Shown here piece after piece: positions 1 to 8,401 of a DNA stretch of 64,000 nt (positions within the stretch are counted from its first letter, which is position 1; each line of letters opens with the position of its first letter). The stretch is from Candidatus Glassbacteria bacterium (GTDB taxonomy: Bacteria; Gemmatimonadota; Glassbacteria; GWA2-58-10): the NCBI GenBank assembly GCA_019456185.1, contig VRUH01000002.1:120228-184227 (forward strand), in the 5' to 3' direction. The notes under the pieces are model-generated. The model was not told the DNA's origin. It was given only the letters and a program-made list of their open reading frames with translations, and did no database searches. Position numbers and translations under genes: made by a program.

Positions 1-1308
1 AATACGGTGAAGGAGGTCGCCGCTCTTCCCGAGGCCACCAGCGTATGCGTGGTGGCTCAGTCCACCCTGACCCGGGAAATTTACAAGCAGGTGACCGACG
101 CGGTCAGGGAACGGTTCGGGAATGTGGAAGTGCTGGACACGATCTGTCCCAGCACACACCGCCGCCAGGACGAACTGCGGGAACTGGCCGCCGATGCGGA
201 TGCCGTTGTCGTTGTCGGCGGCAAAAACAGCGCGAACACGAGACACCTGGTTCAGATCAGCGAGGGAGTGAGAACGCCCACGTTCCACGTTGAAACAGCA
301 GATGAACTTGAGGAAACCAGTCTCAGACGGTTCCGGACCGTGGCCGTAACCGCCGGCGCCAGCACTCCGAACTGGATTCTGATGCAGGTCGTCGAACGCC
401 TTCGAGAAATAGAGCCCGAGAACGCAAGCGGCGCCTGGCGCCGGCTGAGACGGACGCTCCGGTTCATGGTACGCTCCAACCTCTATGTGGCCTTTGGCAG
501 CGCGATGCTGTGCTATGCCAATGCGCGGCTGATGGGGATCAGTCTCGGCTGGCTGCCGTATGCAATCTCGTTCTGTTATATCCTGAGCGTGCACCTGATC
601 AGCAGGTTCACCGTCAGCGGCGATGTCGTCCTGGAGAATCTGACAGCACCCATGCCCGGCTCCCGACTGAATAAATTGCTGCTCTGGCTTTCAATTGTAA
701 GCGCCGCCGCCGCCCTGATACTGGCGGGAACGCAGGGAGCGGCCCCGTTCTTGATCATGTTCCTGCTGATCGGCCTGGGCATGATTTACCGGATCGACAT
801 CCCGGGAAAGCTGCTGGCAATCGGTGCTCGAAAGTTGTCTCTGCGGCTGATCCCGGCAAGCAAGGACCTGTTCATGGCCCTGGGGTGGTCGGTGGTGACA
901 GTTATGTTTCCGTTTTACCTCAAGGGTCTGCCTCTGCTAACGCCCGCGTTCGCCCTGATTTTTATTTCAACATTCCTGCTGGTAACAGTCCGCTCCCTGC
1001 TGTTCGATCTTCGCGATATCCAGGGGGACCTGATCGTGGGCAGGGAGACCCTGCCGACCTTGATCGGCACGAAAAGGACATCGGCCCTGCTTTACTCGCT
1101 GACAACCCTCCAGGCGATCGTGATCGCCGCCGGAACGGTTGCCGGCTGGCTGAGTGGGTTCGGCTGGGTGATGCTTGCTGTGAGCGTTTACATTTTCTGC
1201 TACCTGCAACTCTTTCACCGCCGCACGCTCCAGGGAGAGATCCCTGTCGAGGTCACAGGCGACAGCCAGTTCGTGCTGGCGGGCGTCCTGGCGCTGCTTT
1301 TCAGTTGA
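1..1308 (+). CDS. IspH (HMBPP reductase) C-terminal part fused to a UbiA-type prenyltransferase, 5' partial
   Basis: The reading frame is open to the left edge, so the N-terminus (first two IspH cysteine ligands) lies outside the window. The visible first ~140 residues match the second half of IspH: VVAQSTL, TICPSTHRRQDELREL (with the third Fe-S ligand Cys), VVGGKNSANTRHL and VTAGASTPNWI. IspH makes IPP/DMAPP from HMBPP in the MEP pathway. After a short linker follow about eight membrane segments with the UbiA second Asp motif DLRDIQGD and GRETLPTLIG. UbiA enzymes move a prenyl chain onto an acceptor within the membrane. The first Asp-rich motif (NDxxDxxxD) expected after the first helices is not recognisable: the matching loop reads SVHLISRFT. 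Joining the domains would couple isoprenoid synthesis to its use, but the acceptor is unknown. The stop at 1306-1308 is followed by a 138-base gap. Confidence 0.85.
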   Translation, partial: NTVKEVAALPEATSVCVVAQSTLTREIYKQVTDAVRERFGNVEVLDTICPSTHRRQDELRELAADADAVVVVGGKNSANTRHLVQISEGVRTPTFHVETADELEETSLRRFRTVAVTAGASTPNWILMQVVERLREIEPENASGAWRRLRRTLRFMVRSNLYVAFGSAMLCYANARLMGISLGWLPYAISFCYILSVHLISRFTVSGDVVLENLTAPMPGSRLNKLLLWLSIVSAAAALILAGTQGAAPFLIMFLLIGLGMIYRIDIPGKLLAIGARKLSLRLIPASKDLFMALGWSVVTVMFPFYLKGLPLLTPAFALIFISTFLLVTVRSLLFDLRDIQGDLIVGRETLPTLIGTKRTSALLYSLTTLQAIVIAAGTVAGWLSGFGWVMLAVSVYIFCYLQLFHRRTLQGEIPVEVTGDSQFVLAGVLALLFS

Positions 1309-1446
1309 TTCGCCCCCGCTATTCCCTACTCCACCACTTGACTTTATCCTGTCGCAATCCTCATCTTTAGTTAGAGAATAGTATTGCATTGCCGCATTTT
1401 ACCGCCGCGGTTTCCCACCATACTACGGGAGAAAGGAGCGGCAGCC

Positions 1447-2211
1447 ATGCAGGATGACCTCAAACTTCGCGGACTTTCACGTAAAGACAGGCCAGCGCAG
1501 GTAGAAGAGCAGTTCAAGTTGTGGCAGTCCGGCGGCCGCCGGACCAGGCATGAGCCTGACCACCGGACCACTCGCTTTATCACGATTTCGCGGGAGTACG
1601 GCTGTGCTGGTTTCAGGATCGCCGACCGACTTGCCGAAATTCTCAACAGCCAGACCCGAGACCATCAACCGCCATGGACGGTGTACGACCGTAAGCTGGT
1701 CGACACGGTCTGCCGGAACCACAAGCTCAGCCGGGCGCTGGTCAACAGCCTGGACGATCAACGCAAATTCGCGTTCGGCGATTACATTACCGGGATCTTT
1801 ACCGGCGAACCCTCCACCCTCCAGGTATTCAAAAAATTCGCCGAGACGATTTTCCAACTGGCGGCCCGCGGGCGGGTGATCCTGATCGGCAGGGGAAGCT
1901 GCGTGATCACCGCACATTTAAGCGGTGGACTTCATCTACGGGTTGTAGCTCCGCTTGACTGGCGGGTCAGGAAGGTGGCCGGTTACGAGGGGCTCGATGA
2001 CCTGAAGCAGTGCAAGCGCCACGTTGAAAAAAACGACAGGGAGCGGGGCCGGTTCGTCAAAGACTTCATGGCCGCCAGCCTGAAAGACCCGCATCTCTAC
2101 GATCTGGTGTGCAACCAGCAGCGGCTGGGGGTGGATGGCATTACCGACCTGATAATGCTGACACTCAAGATCAGGGGGAAAAAGTCTCTGCCAGAGCTAA
2201 GCGCGGTCTGA
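1447..2211 (+). CDS. Cytidylate kinase-like family protein
   Basis: This 254-residue protein has the P-loop-type motif ITISREYGCAGFRIADRLA near residue 40, the hallmark of the cytidylate-kinase-like family (PF13189). IGRGSCVI and the basic stretch RVRKVAGYEG follow further on. Family members are P-loop NMP-kinase relatives whose substrate is mostly unproven, so nucleoside monophosphate phosphorylation is only a family-level guess. The ATG at 1447 is preferred over an in-frame ATG 63 bases upstream because AAAGGAG at 1432-1438 sits 8 bases before it. The C-terminal tail after GITDLIMLTLKIRGKK is short and polar. It lies 138 bases after the IspH-UbiA gene on the same strand and faces the histidine kinase gene tail to tail, with a 15-base gap and no clear terminator. 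Confidence 0.75.
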   Translation: MQDDLKLRGLSRKDRPAQVEEQFKLWQSGGRRTRHEPDHRTTRFITISREYGCAGFRIADRLAEILNSQTRDHQPPWTVYDRKLVDTVCRNHKLSRALVNSLDDQRKFAFGDYITGIFTGEPSTLQVFKKFAETIFQLAARGRVILIGRGSCVITAHLSGGLHLRVVAPLDWRVRKVAGYEGLDDLKQCKRHVEKNDRERGRFVKDFMAASLKDPHLYDLVCNQQRLGVDGITDLIMLTLKIRGKKSLPELSAV

Positions 2212-2226
2212 AAGTCTCGATGTCGT

Positions 2227-3612
2227 TCAGGCGGGCTGGACAGCCAGCGGCAGGCTGAACGAGAAGCGGCTGCCCTGACCCTCGATACTTTCGGCGCCGA
2301 TCTCGCCGCCCATCGCCTGGACCAGGTTGCGGCAGATAGTCAGGCCCAGGCCGGAGCCTTTCATCCGCTCCACAGCCGCCGAGCGCCTGAACTTGTCGAA
2401 TACGAACGGGACCTCCTCGGCGGGGATGCCCAATCCGGTATCGGTCACCTCGACTCGCGCGCAATCGCCCTCGCGGCGGCAGAACACGTCCACCCGTCCG
2501 CCTTCGCGGTTGTACTTCACCGCGTTGCCAACCAGGTTACTCACCACCCGCTCGAGCTGCACCGGATCGGCGGACACTTCCAGTTTTTCACCGGCTGGAT
2601 GGTACAGACCGATCAGGTCTTTCTCCGCGAACTGCGTTTTCGAGAGTTCCACCACTCCCCCAACCAGCGAGTCCAGGTCGACAGTCTGCGGATTCAGCAC
2701 AAGCTGGCCCGCCTCAAGGCGCGACAGGGTTAAAAAATCCCCGATCAGTTTTTCCATCTGGCTGCAGCACTTGATCACGTTGCCCAGCAGCTTTTTCTGT
2801 TTTTCGTTGAGCAGCCCGAGTTTCCCGTCGAGAACCAGTGTCGAGCTGCCGTAAATGATTCCCAGCGGATTTTTCAGGTCGTGGCTGAGCATGCGCACGA
2901 AATCCTCGCGCATCTGCTCGATCTCTCGCTCCCGGGTAACATCGCGGAACACCGTGACAGCCGCCACAGGATGCCCGTCATCGTCCCCGATCACTTTCCC
3001 CGTCCCGTCGGTAACCGGCCTGCTGGTGACGAGGTAATGGCTTTCATCGCAAACAAACTCCACGCCGGCCCCTTGCGCCTCGCCTGCCTTTTCGATCACC
3101 GCGCTTACCTCGTCAGAGATATCCATATCCCCCAGCTCAGCCCCCGGACTGAACCGGTCTTCTCTCCCGGCGAATCTGGAAAGAAACGGCTCGTTGGCGG
3201 TCAACACCCGGCCCTTGCGGTCGATCACCACCACCGCCTCGGCCAGGCTGTTGAGAATCGTCTCGGTTTTCCCTTTTTCCGTATCCAGCAGGCGCTGGTA
3301 CTGGCGGCGCATCTCATCCCGGTCCTGCTGGCGGGCGAGCACTTCCTCATAAACCGTGTCGCGCGTGAGGTTGAACGCCTCGACCGCCCGCGCCGCCAGT
3401 TCCGCCGACTCCCCCTGGGCGTCGAAACTGTACACCGGCTCGTCTGAACCGTCACGGGCGATTACCCCGGCCGCAGCGAGTTCTTCCAGGTCGAGAGTAA
3501 CATCACCTGCGGAGCGGTTCAGCCAGCGCGCCACGCCCTCCGGGTTGTCCATGGCGAACGGATGCTGCTGGAAATAGGCAAGAATTTCCAGCTTGGTGAC
3601 CGTGTTGGCCAC
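2227..3612 (-). CDS. PAS-domain sensor histidine kinase with N-terminal winged-helix-like region
   Basis: The order of domains is: residues 1-65, a helical region resembling a small winged helix (KLEILAYFQQHP, GVARWLNRS, LEELAAAGVI); a coiled linker; a PAS fold at about 116-225; HisKA with the phosphoacceptor in SHDLKNPLG (His244); and a HATPase with N-box NLVGNAVKYN, G1 DTGLGIP and G2 GSGLGL. No membrane segment is visible, so it is a cytoplasmic sensor. No response regulator is adjacent. The GTG at 3612 lacks a close Shine-Dalgarno. An in-frame CTG at 3645 has GGGAGG at 3652-3657, 6 bases before it, and would add LDKELKEFIRK, which continues the first helix. The true start may therefore be that CTG. 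The gene follows the GH43 gene directly; the TAG ending GH43 is in the same frame. Confidence 0.85.
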   Translation of the reverse strand: MANTVTKLEILAYFQQHPFAMDNPEGVARWLNRSAGDVTLDLEELAAAGVIARDGSDEPVYSFDAQGESAELAARAVEAFNLTRDTVYEEVLARQQDRDEMRRQYQRLLDTEKGKTETILNSLAEAVVVIDRKGRVLTANEPFLSRFAGREDRFSPGAELGDMDISDEVSAVIEKAGEAQGAGVEFVCDESHYLVTSRPVTDGTGKVIGDDDGHPVAAVTVFRDVTREREIEQMREDFVRMLSHDLKNPLGIIYGSSTLVLDGKLGLLNEKQKKLLGNVIKCCSQMEKLIGDFLTLSRLEAGQLVLNPQTVDLDSLVGGVVELSKTQFAEKDLIGLYHPAGEKLEVSADPVQLERVVSNLVGNAVKYNREGGRVDVFCRREGDCARVEVTDTGLGIPAEEVPFVFDKFRRSAAVERMKGSGLGLTICRNLVQAMGGEIGAESIEGQGSRFSFSLPLAVQPA

Positions 3613-3672
3613 TTTGCGGATAAACTCTTTCAGCTCCTTGTCCAGAGCGGGCCTCCCGAAACGAAAAATGTG

Positions 3673-4635
3673 CTAAAGCTCGACATGGAACCTCTCGCCG
3701 TCGAACCGCAGCGGGGCGAAACAGGGGTAGCGGCCGGTGTGTTCCGGGTCCCAGGCGTGGTAGCAGATAACCAACCTGTCATCCGGCCCGTCGAACACGC
3801 TGTTGTGCCCAGTGCCGAGCTGGCTGCCGTGGGAGCGAAGGATTACCAACGGCTTATCGCCGTCGGTCAGCCTCGTGAACGGTCCCTCGGGCCTGTCTGA
3901 AACCGAGAGCAGGACGTGGTAGCTCCCGTCACGCCAGTTGCCCATGCTGGTAAACAGAAAATACCTGCCCGCATATGGAACCAGAAACGCGCCTTCCTCC
4001 CAGCCGACCGTCTCACCCGGAAACGCCTTGCGCGGTTCTCCAGCGGTTTCGGTGGGCGAAACCAGGCGGTCCACCAGCACCTGGCCGACATGCTCGTTGC
4101 CCTCGTTGCCGGTGAAAAACATCCAGCCGCCGCCATCATCTGTCCAGTTGGGGTTGGCGTCGATCGAGGTCTGAGCTGTCAGCCTGACTCCCTGGTCGAG
4201 ATAAGGACCCTCGATCCGTTCGGCAATCCCCAGACGGACATAGCGCTTGTAGTTGTCTCCGTTGGAGTCGGCGGTGTAGTAGAGGTAGAACTTGCCGTCG
4301 CGGGCCATTATTTCCGGAGCCCAGTAGTTGGCGCGGCCGCTGCCCTCGTATTGCGGACGCCGCAGGATACCGCCGAGGTGCGTCCAGCTGCGGAGGTCAG
4401 CGGAGCGGTACATGTCGTAGAGCAGGCCGTTCGACCCACCATGAGCGCCGTGGTGGGTTCCGGTGATATACCAGGCGTCACCCCAGCGCATGCAGAACGG
4501 GTCAGGCATGGGATGGCCCAGTTCGATCCTGCGCCAACCCCCGGTTGCCAACGCAGTTCTCTCCTGTCCCGCCAGCCCCGGGGCTTTTGCGGCCAGGCCG
4601 GCAGCGGAAGCCAGGATAAAAGTACGGCGGTCGAT
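3673..4635 (-). CDS. Glycoside hydrolase family 43-like protein with Tat-like leader; apparent start defect
   Basis: The protein shows the three GH43 acidic residues in context: PDPF near the N-terminus (general base), SIDANPNWTDDG (pKa modulator) and WEEGAFLVPYAGRYFLFTS (general acid). It fits the five-bladed propeller of arabinofuranosidases and beta-xylosidases; the natural substrate cannot be read. The frame extends upstream through DRRTFILASAAGLA, a twin-arginine/hydrophobic leader, yet contains no ATG, GTG or TTG before it. A well-placed ATG at 4638-4640 behind AGGAGAG (4641-4647) is in another frame. One missing base between that ATG and the ATC at 4633-4635 would restore a normal start (Met-Pro then Ile-Asp-Arg-Arg). 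The other options are an ATC start, an internal TTG at 4549-4551 without leader, an assembly error, or a recent frameshift. It lies 52 bases after the KaiC-like gene. Confidence 0.75.
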   Translation of the reverse strand: MDRRTFILASAAGLAAKAPGLAGQERTALATGGWRRIELGHPMPDPFCMRWGDAWYITGTHHGAHGGSNGLLYDMYRSADLRSWTHLGGILRRPQYEGSGRANYWAPEIMARDGKFYLYYTADSNGDNYKRYVRLGIAERIEGPYLDQGVRLTAQTSIDANPNWTDDGGGWMFFTGNEGNEHVGQVLVDRLVSPTETAGEPRKAFPGETVGWEEGAFLVPYAGRYFLFTSMGNWRDGSYHVLLSVSDRPEGPFTRLTDGDKPLVILRSHGSQLGTGHNSVFDGPDDRLVICYHAWDPEHTGRYPCFAPLRFDGERFHVEL

Positions 4636-4687
4636 GGCATCTCTCCTGAGCGAATCGTGAACCGGATCATCGCCGGGCCAGTGCGCT

Positions 4688-6247
4688 TTAGAACCCGCCG
4701 CCCTGACGTTCGCGCATCCGCCGTGTCGCCTGCGCCCAGCGGGTGGCGTCTTCGAGGATATCCTTGAGTTCCAGCCTGTCGGGACCCGAGCTTGCAGCTC
4801 CGCCGCCCATCACATCCACCGCTTTCTCGAACTTGTGCTTGACCTCGATCCCCTTGTCGCCGATCACGTACTCCTGGATCGACTTGTGATGGTCGGTTCC
4901 GCGCATTTTGAGGATCGCCACGGCGCGGTGGATTTCGCCCTCCAGTTCCACGTAGCGCAGCAGCACGAGGTTATCGAACAGTCCCAGCGTGCGGCGGCTG
5001 TCAATCTCCAGCGATCCGAACATCTTGTCCATTTCGAACGTGAACAGGCTGGTGACTCCGTGGTGGGCGAACAGTTTGAGCAGCGCGCCCAGGTAGTCGA
5101 CCGTATATTCCTCGTCGTCCACACTCTGCATCAGCTGTGAGAGACTGTCTACCACCAGACGGCCGGGCTTGTGCTGGTCCAGCATGGATTTCAGTTCGTG
5201 AAGAAGCTCGTCGGGAGCCAGTTCGTGAGTGCTGCGGAAGAGGACTTTCAGCTTGCCGTCCCCGACATGTTTCTCCAGCCTGGCGCTGAACAGGCCGGTG
5301 GTTTCGAGAGCTTCGCTTTCATCGGCACCGAAGCGGACCAGCAGCACGGGTTCGCCGCCCTTGAGGCCATCGTACATGAACTGGGCCGCCAGCACGGATT
5401 TGCCCGTCCCGCTGCTGCCGGCCACCACGCTCGAACTGCCCGCGGGCAGCCCTCCCTGGCACATCAGGTCCAGGCCCTCGATCCCGGTTGAAACATGCGC
5501 CCTCGCCTGTTTCTTCCCTGTCTTTTTGCGCCCCTCGCCGTCGAGACCATGCAACGCGCCGCAGACCGGGTAGACCACCAGACCCGTATCGTTGAACCTC
5601 AGCGTGTGCTTGCCGGAAAGGTGCTTCTGCCCCCTGGATTTGACTACTTCCAGGAAGCGCTCCCGCCGCTGGCGGCCATGCTGCTCGTAAGAGAGGCGCA
5701 CCACCGTATCGATGATATATTCCTCGATATTCGCGCCCTCGCGCTCGGTGGATTCGATCTCCTTGATCAGCACCGCGCTGCTGGTCAGTTTCATCAGCCC
5801 CGTAATAAACTTGCTGAGCAGGACGCGCAATTGCTGGGTGTTGTCCGTGAGGCGGCGGAAGTGGGTGATCGAGTCGACCATCACCCGGTTGGCGCCGATA
5901 CTGCGCGAAATCCGGGAGAACCCGCTCTCGGGCTTGAGCAGCATGTCGCGGACAGCCTCGGGCGAGGACGGGATAATGCGGAGCAGGTTGCGGGATTCGA
6001 GGTGGCGGAGGTCCCAGCCGAACACGAGCGCGTCACGGTAAAGCTTTTCCGGTTCTTCCTCGAAGGTGATAATGATCCCGGGCTGGCCGAAATCCGCTGC
6101 CCCGCGATAGATATACTGCAAGCCCAGAGTGGTTTTACCCGCGCCTGGCGAACCCTCCACCAGCAGGCTGTTATCGGGGATTATCCCGCCAAAAAAGATT
6201 TCGTCCAGCCCCTCGGTCCCGGTTTTGATCAGTTCTCCCGCCATCAT
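4688..6247 (-). CDS. KaiC-like protein with two RecA-type ATPase domains
   Basis: Two tandem KaiC/RadA-type RecA folds are visible. The first has Walker A GSPGAGKTT (residues 32-40), FEEEPEKLYRDA and Walker B-like RVMVDSITHF. The second has GSSGTGKSV (277-285), GRLVVDSLSQL and the KaiC-like ending LRYVELEGEIHRAVAILKMRG. Length (519) equals clock KaiC. By eye, the S431/T432 autophosphorylation pair of cyanobacterial KaiC falls on Leu-Gly here (around DSRRTLGLFDN), so a circadian phospho-cycle is unlikely. No kaiA or kaiB is nearby. Such non-clock KaiC proteins are usually linked to signal transduction, and a PAS histidine kinase lies two genes downstream. It starts 15 bases after the aroB stop, so the two are probably co-transcribed. 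Confidence 0.85.
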   Translation of the reverse strand: MMAGELIKTGTEGLDEIFFGGIIPDNSLLVEGSPGAGKTTLGLQYIYRGAADFGQPGIIITFEEEPEKLYRDALVFGWDLRHLESRNLLRIIPSSPEAVRDMLLKPESGFSRISRSIGANRVMVDSITHFRRLTDNTQQLRVLLSKFITGLMKLTSSAVLIKEIESTEREGANIEEYIIDTVVRLSYEQHGRQRRERFLEVVKSRGQKHLSGKHTLRFNDTGLVVYPVCGALHGLDGEGRKKTGKKQARAHVSTGIEGLDLMCQGGLPAGSSSVVAGSSGTGKSVLAAQFMYDGLKGGEPVLLVRFGADESEALETTGLFSARLEKHVGDGKLKVLFRSTHELAPDELLHELKSMLDQHKPGRLVVDSLSQLMQSVDDEEYTVDYLGALLKLFAHHGVTSLFTFEMDKMFGSLEIDSRRTLGLFDNLVLLRYVELEGEIHRAVAILKMRGTDHHKSIQEYVIGDKGIEVKHKFEKAVDVMGGGAASSGPDRLELKDILEDATRWAQATRRMRERQGGGF

Positions 6248-6261
6248 CTCTTCTTTCAGGT

Positions 6262-7386
6262 TCAGGCTTGCGCACCCGCATCGATCAGCACCTGAACCGC
6301 CAGGTCCTCATCGACATCGATCCCGTAGCTGCCATCAGCGTTTGCGGCCATCCCGCCGACCCCTGCGGCCAGGGCATAGCGGGCCCTTCCGCCGCGTGCT
6401 TTCTTGTCCAGCCGTGTCAGTTCCAGCAGCTTTCCGGCGGAAACGTCAAGCGCGCCGAGACCGACCGGCAAACCGAGTCGCCGCAGCAGGGCCGTAATCC
6501 TGTCGCGGTCGCCGGCGGCCATCAGTTCCAGGCGGACCGCCAGTTCCGCCTCCACCGCCATTCCGCACGCGAGAGCTTCTCCGTGCAGCCAGCCGAATCT
6601 GGTGAACGCTTCGACCGCGTGGCCCAGGGTGTGCCCGAAATTGAGTATCTGGCGCAGGTTGCTTTCGCGTTCATCGCGGCTGACCACGTCGGCCTTGATC
6701 AGGCAATTGCGCGCCACCAGTTCGGTCATCGTCTCTTCATCGCATCCCAGGATCTTATCGAGATTGTCTTCGATATAGCCGAACAAGTCCGCATCGCGGA
6801 TAACCCCATGCTTGACCACCTCGGCCATCCCGCTTTTCAGCTCCCTCTCCGGCAGGGTATTCAGTACGCGGGGGTCGATCAGTACCAGCGCGGGCTGATG
6901 GAACGCGCCGAGCAGGTTCTTGCCCCAGGGCACGTCGATTCCGGTCTTGCCGCCGACACTGCTGTCGGCCATTGCCAGCAGGCTGGTTGGCACCTGCACC
7001 AGGGGAACTCCCCGGTTAAACGTGGCCGCCACATATCCCGCCAGATCGCCGGTCACGCCTCCGCCCAGAGCCACCACCAGGCTGTCGCGTCCCATCCCGG
7101 CGGTGAACATCCGGTCTTCGAGCTCCTCTTTAACTTTGCGGCATTTGCTGGCCTCACCGGCCGGGAATTGGATCGATTCAACAAGTCTGAATTTACTACC
7201 ACGTAAAACTGTGGACAGATCACGTCCGTAAAGGTTGCCGACATTGCTGTCGGCAATCAGCGCCACAGCCCGGCCGGAAAACATTTCGGCCAGAATTGAC
7301 GGGGTTTTTTCGAACAAGCCCGGTTCGATCAGGATGTCGTAGGAGAGGTCGTGACGGTCTGTGAGGGGAACGGGAACTGTTCGCAT
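6262..7386 (-). CDS. aroB: 3-dehydroquinate synthase
   Basis: AroB converts DAHP to 3-dehydroquinate, the second step of the shikimate pathway, using NAD and a divalent metal in the cytoplasm. Recognised motifs are the NAD-binding ALGGGVTGDLAGYVAA, PTSLLAMADSSVGGKTGID, the metal-ligand Glu in KSGMAEVVKHG, and the two metal histidines in NFGHTLGHAVE and WLHGEALACGM. The length of 374 residues is typical. The ATG at 7384-7386 opens the first conserved strand. There is a hairpin between it and the upstream hydrolase gene. No other aro gene is in the window. It is closely followed by the KaiC-like gene. Confidence 0.95.
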   Translation of the reverse strand: MRTVPVPLTDRHDLSYDILIEPGLFEKTPSILAEMFSGRAVALIADSNVGNLYGRDLSTVLRGSKFRLVESIQFPAGEASKCRKVKEELEDRMFTAGMGRDSLVVALGGGVTGDLAGYVAATFNRGVPLVQVPTSLLAMADSSVGGKTGIDVPWGKNLLGAFHQPALVLIDPRVLNTLPERELKSGMAEVVKHGVIRDADLFGYIEDNLDKILGCDEETMTELVARNCLIKADVVSRDERESNLRQILNFGHTLGHAVEAFTRFGWLHGEALACGMAVEAELAVRLELMAAGDRDRITALLRRLGLPVGLGALDVSAGKLLELTRLDKKARGGRARYALAAGVGGMAANADGSYGIDVDEDLAVQVLIDAGAQA

Positions 7387-7451
7387 GATACCGGCGGCAA
7401 GCGGGCGGGAACTGGTGAGAGCCCCGCCGGCCGGACAAGTTAATTAAAGCT

Positions 7452-7484
7452 GGCGGAGGCACCGGCAGTGATGCGCCCTCCGCC
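7452..7484 (-). terminator. Hairpin with weak U-tract after the beta-lactamase-fold hydrolase gene
   Basis: On the minus strand a perfect 8-bp stem GGCGGAGG/CCTCCGCC encloses a 17-base loop and is followed by AGCTTTAATTAA. It begins 2 bases past the hydrolase stop and sits 66 bases before aroB. The poor T-run makes it a weak or partial terminator. Confidence 0.45.
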
Positions 7485-7486
7485 GA

Positions 7487-8383
7487 TCAACTGAATATTT
7501 TCATTTCCGCGGCAGTCTGAACTTCCAGGCTGGAGCCTTTGTCCCTGGCCCGTTTCCTGGCGTACTCCTGAACCTCGTCCAGCTTGTCGTCGCTGTGATT
7601 CGGTTCGTGGTGGAACAGCACCAGGGTTTTCACTCCGGCTTCGATAGCCCAGTCGACCGCATGGTCGGTACTGCTGTGGCCCCAGCCCCGGTGAGTTTCG
7701 TACTCTTCAGGCGTATAAGCGGCGTCGCAGACCAGCAGGTCGACACCGTTGAAAAAGTCGATCAGCCGGCTGTTCTGCTGCTCTACAATGGCTTTGACAT
7801 CATCCTCGTCCTCGGATGAGTCGTCGCCCATGATATCGAAATATGGTTCGTGATCGCCGGAGAACAGGATCGAGCTGGTCCCGTCGGTTATCCGGTAGCC
7901 GAGTGTCAGGACCGGGTGGTTCATATAGTGGGCCCTGACCTTGAGCGAGCTGATTTCGAACTCGCCCTCGTTAAGCTCGTGGTAGTTCAGCCCGGCCGCA
8001 AGCTGGGCGGTAGAGATCGGGAAATAGCTGTAGTCCATCTGGCCGGCGAAAATCTCTTCCAGACTTTTTTCGTAGTGCAGCGGACCGTAGATATTGATGG
8101 TGGTGCCGGGGATGAACGCCGGGACGAAAAACGGGAAACCGTTGATATGGTCCATATGGGTATGGGTGATCAGCAGATTGATCTTGAGCGGCTTGGGCAG
8201 TTTCATCAATTCCAGGCCCAGTTCCCTGATCCCGGTACCGGCATCGATAATCAGCACTTCGCCCTCAAACGTCTCGCCATCATCGGGTATGATCTGCATG
8301 CAGGTGGTATTACCGCCGTACTTGACCGTAGTCGGACCAGGGGTTGGAATTGAACCTCTCACTCCCCAGAACTTGAGCCGCAT
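7487..8383 (-). CDS. MBL-fold metallohydrolase
   Basis: This is a metallo-beta-lactamase-fold protein of the cytoplasmic RNase Z/PhnP-like branch. It has the N-terminal FWGVRGSIPTPGP and GGNTTC, IIDAGTGIRELG, the dinuclear metal motif THTHMDHINGFPFF, NHPVLTLGYRI and FSGDHEP, and a late His pair in LFHHEPNH. The substrate cannot be inferred; related proteins cleave cyclic nucleotides, phosphodiesters or thioesters. An acidic insertion (GDDSSEDEDD) near the middle is unusual. No signal peptide is present. It starts 18 bases after the HDOD gene stop, so the two are likely one transcript from the promoter at 9321-9350. Confidence 0.85.
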   Translation of the reverse strand: MRLKFWGVRGSIPTPGPTTVKYGGNTTCMQIIPDDGETFEGEVLIIDAGTGIRELGLELMKLPKPLKINLLITHTHMDHINGFPFFVPAFIPGTTINIYGPLHYEKSLEEIFAGQMDYSYFPISTAQLAAGLNYHELNEGEFEISSLKVRAHYMNHPVLTLGYRITDGTSSILFSGDHEPYFDIMGDDSSEDEDDVKAIVEQQNSRLIDFFNGVDLLVCDAAYTPEEYETHRGWGHSSTDHAVDWAIEAGVKTLVLFHHEPNHSDDKLDEVQEYARKRARDKGSSLEVQTAAEMKIFS

Positions 8384-8401
8384 ATCGTTGTTCCCGCTGG
8401 T

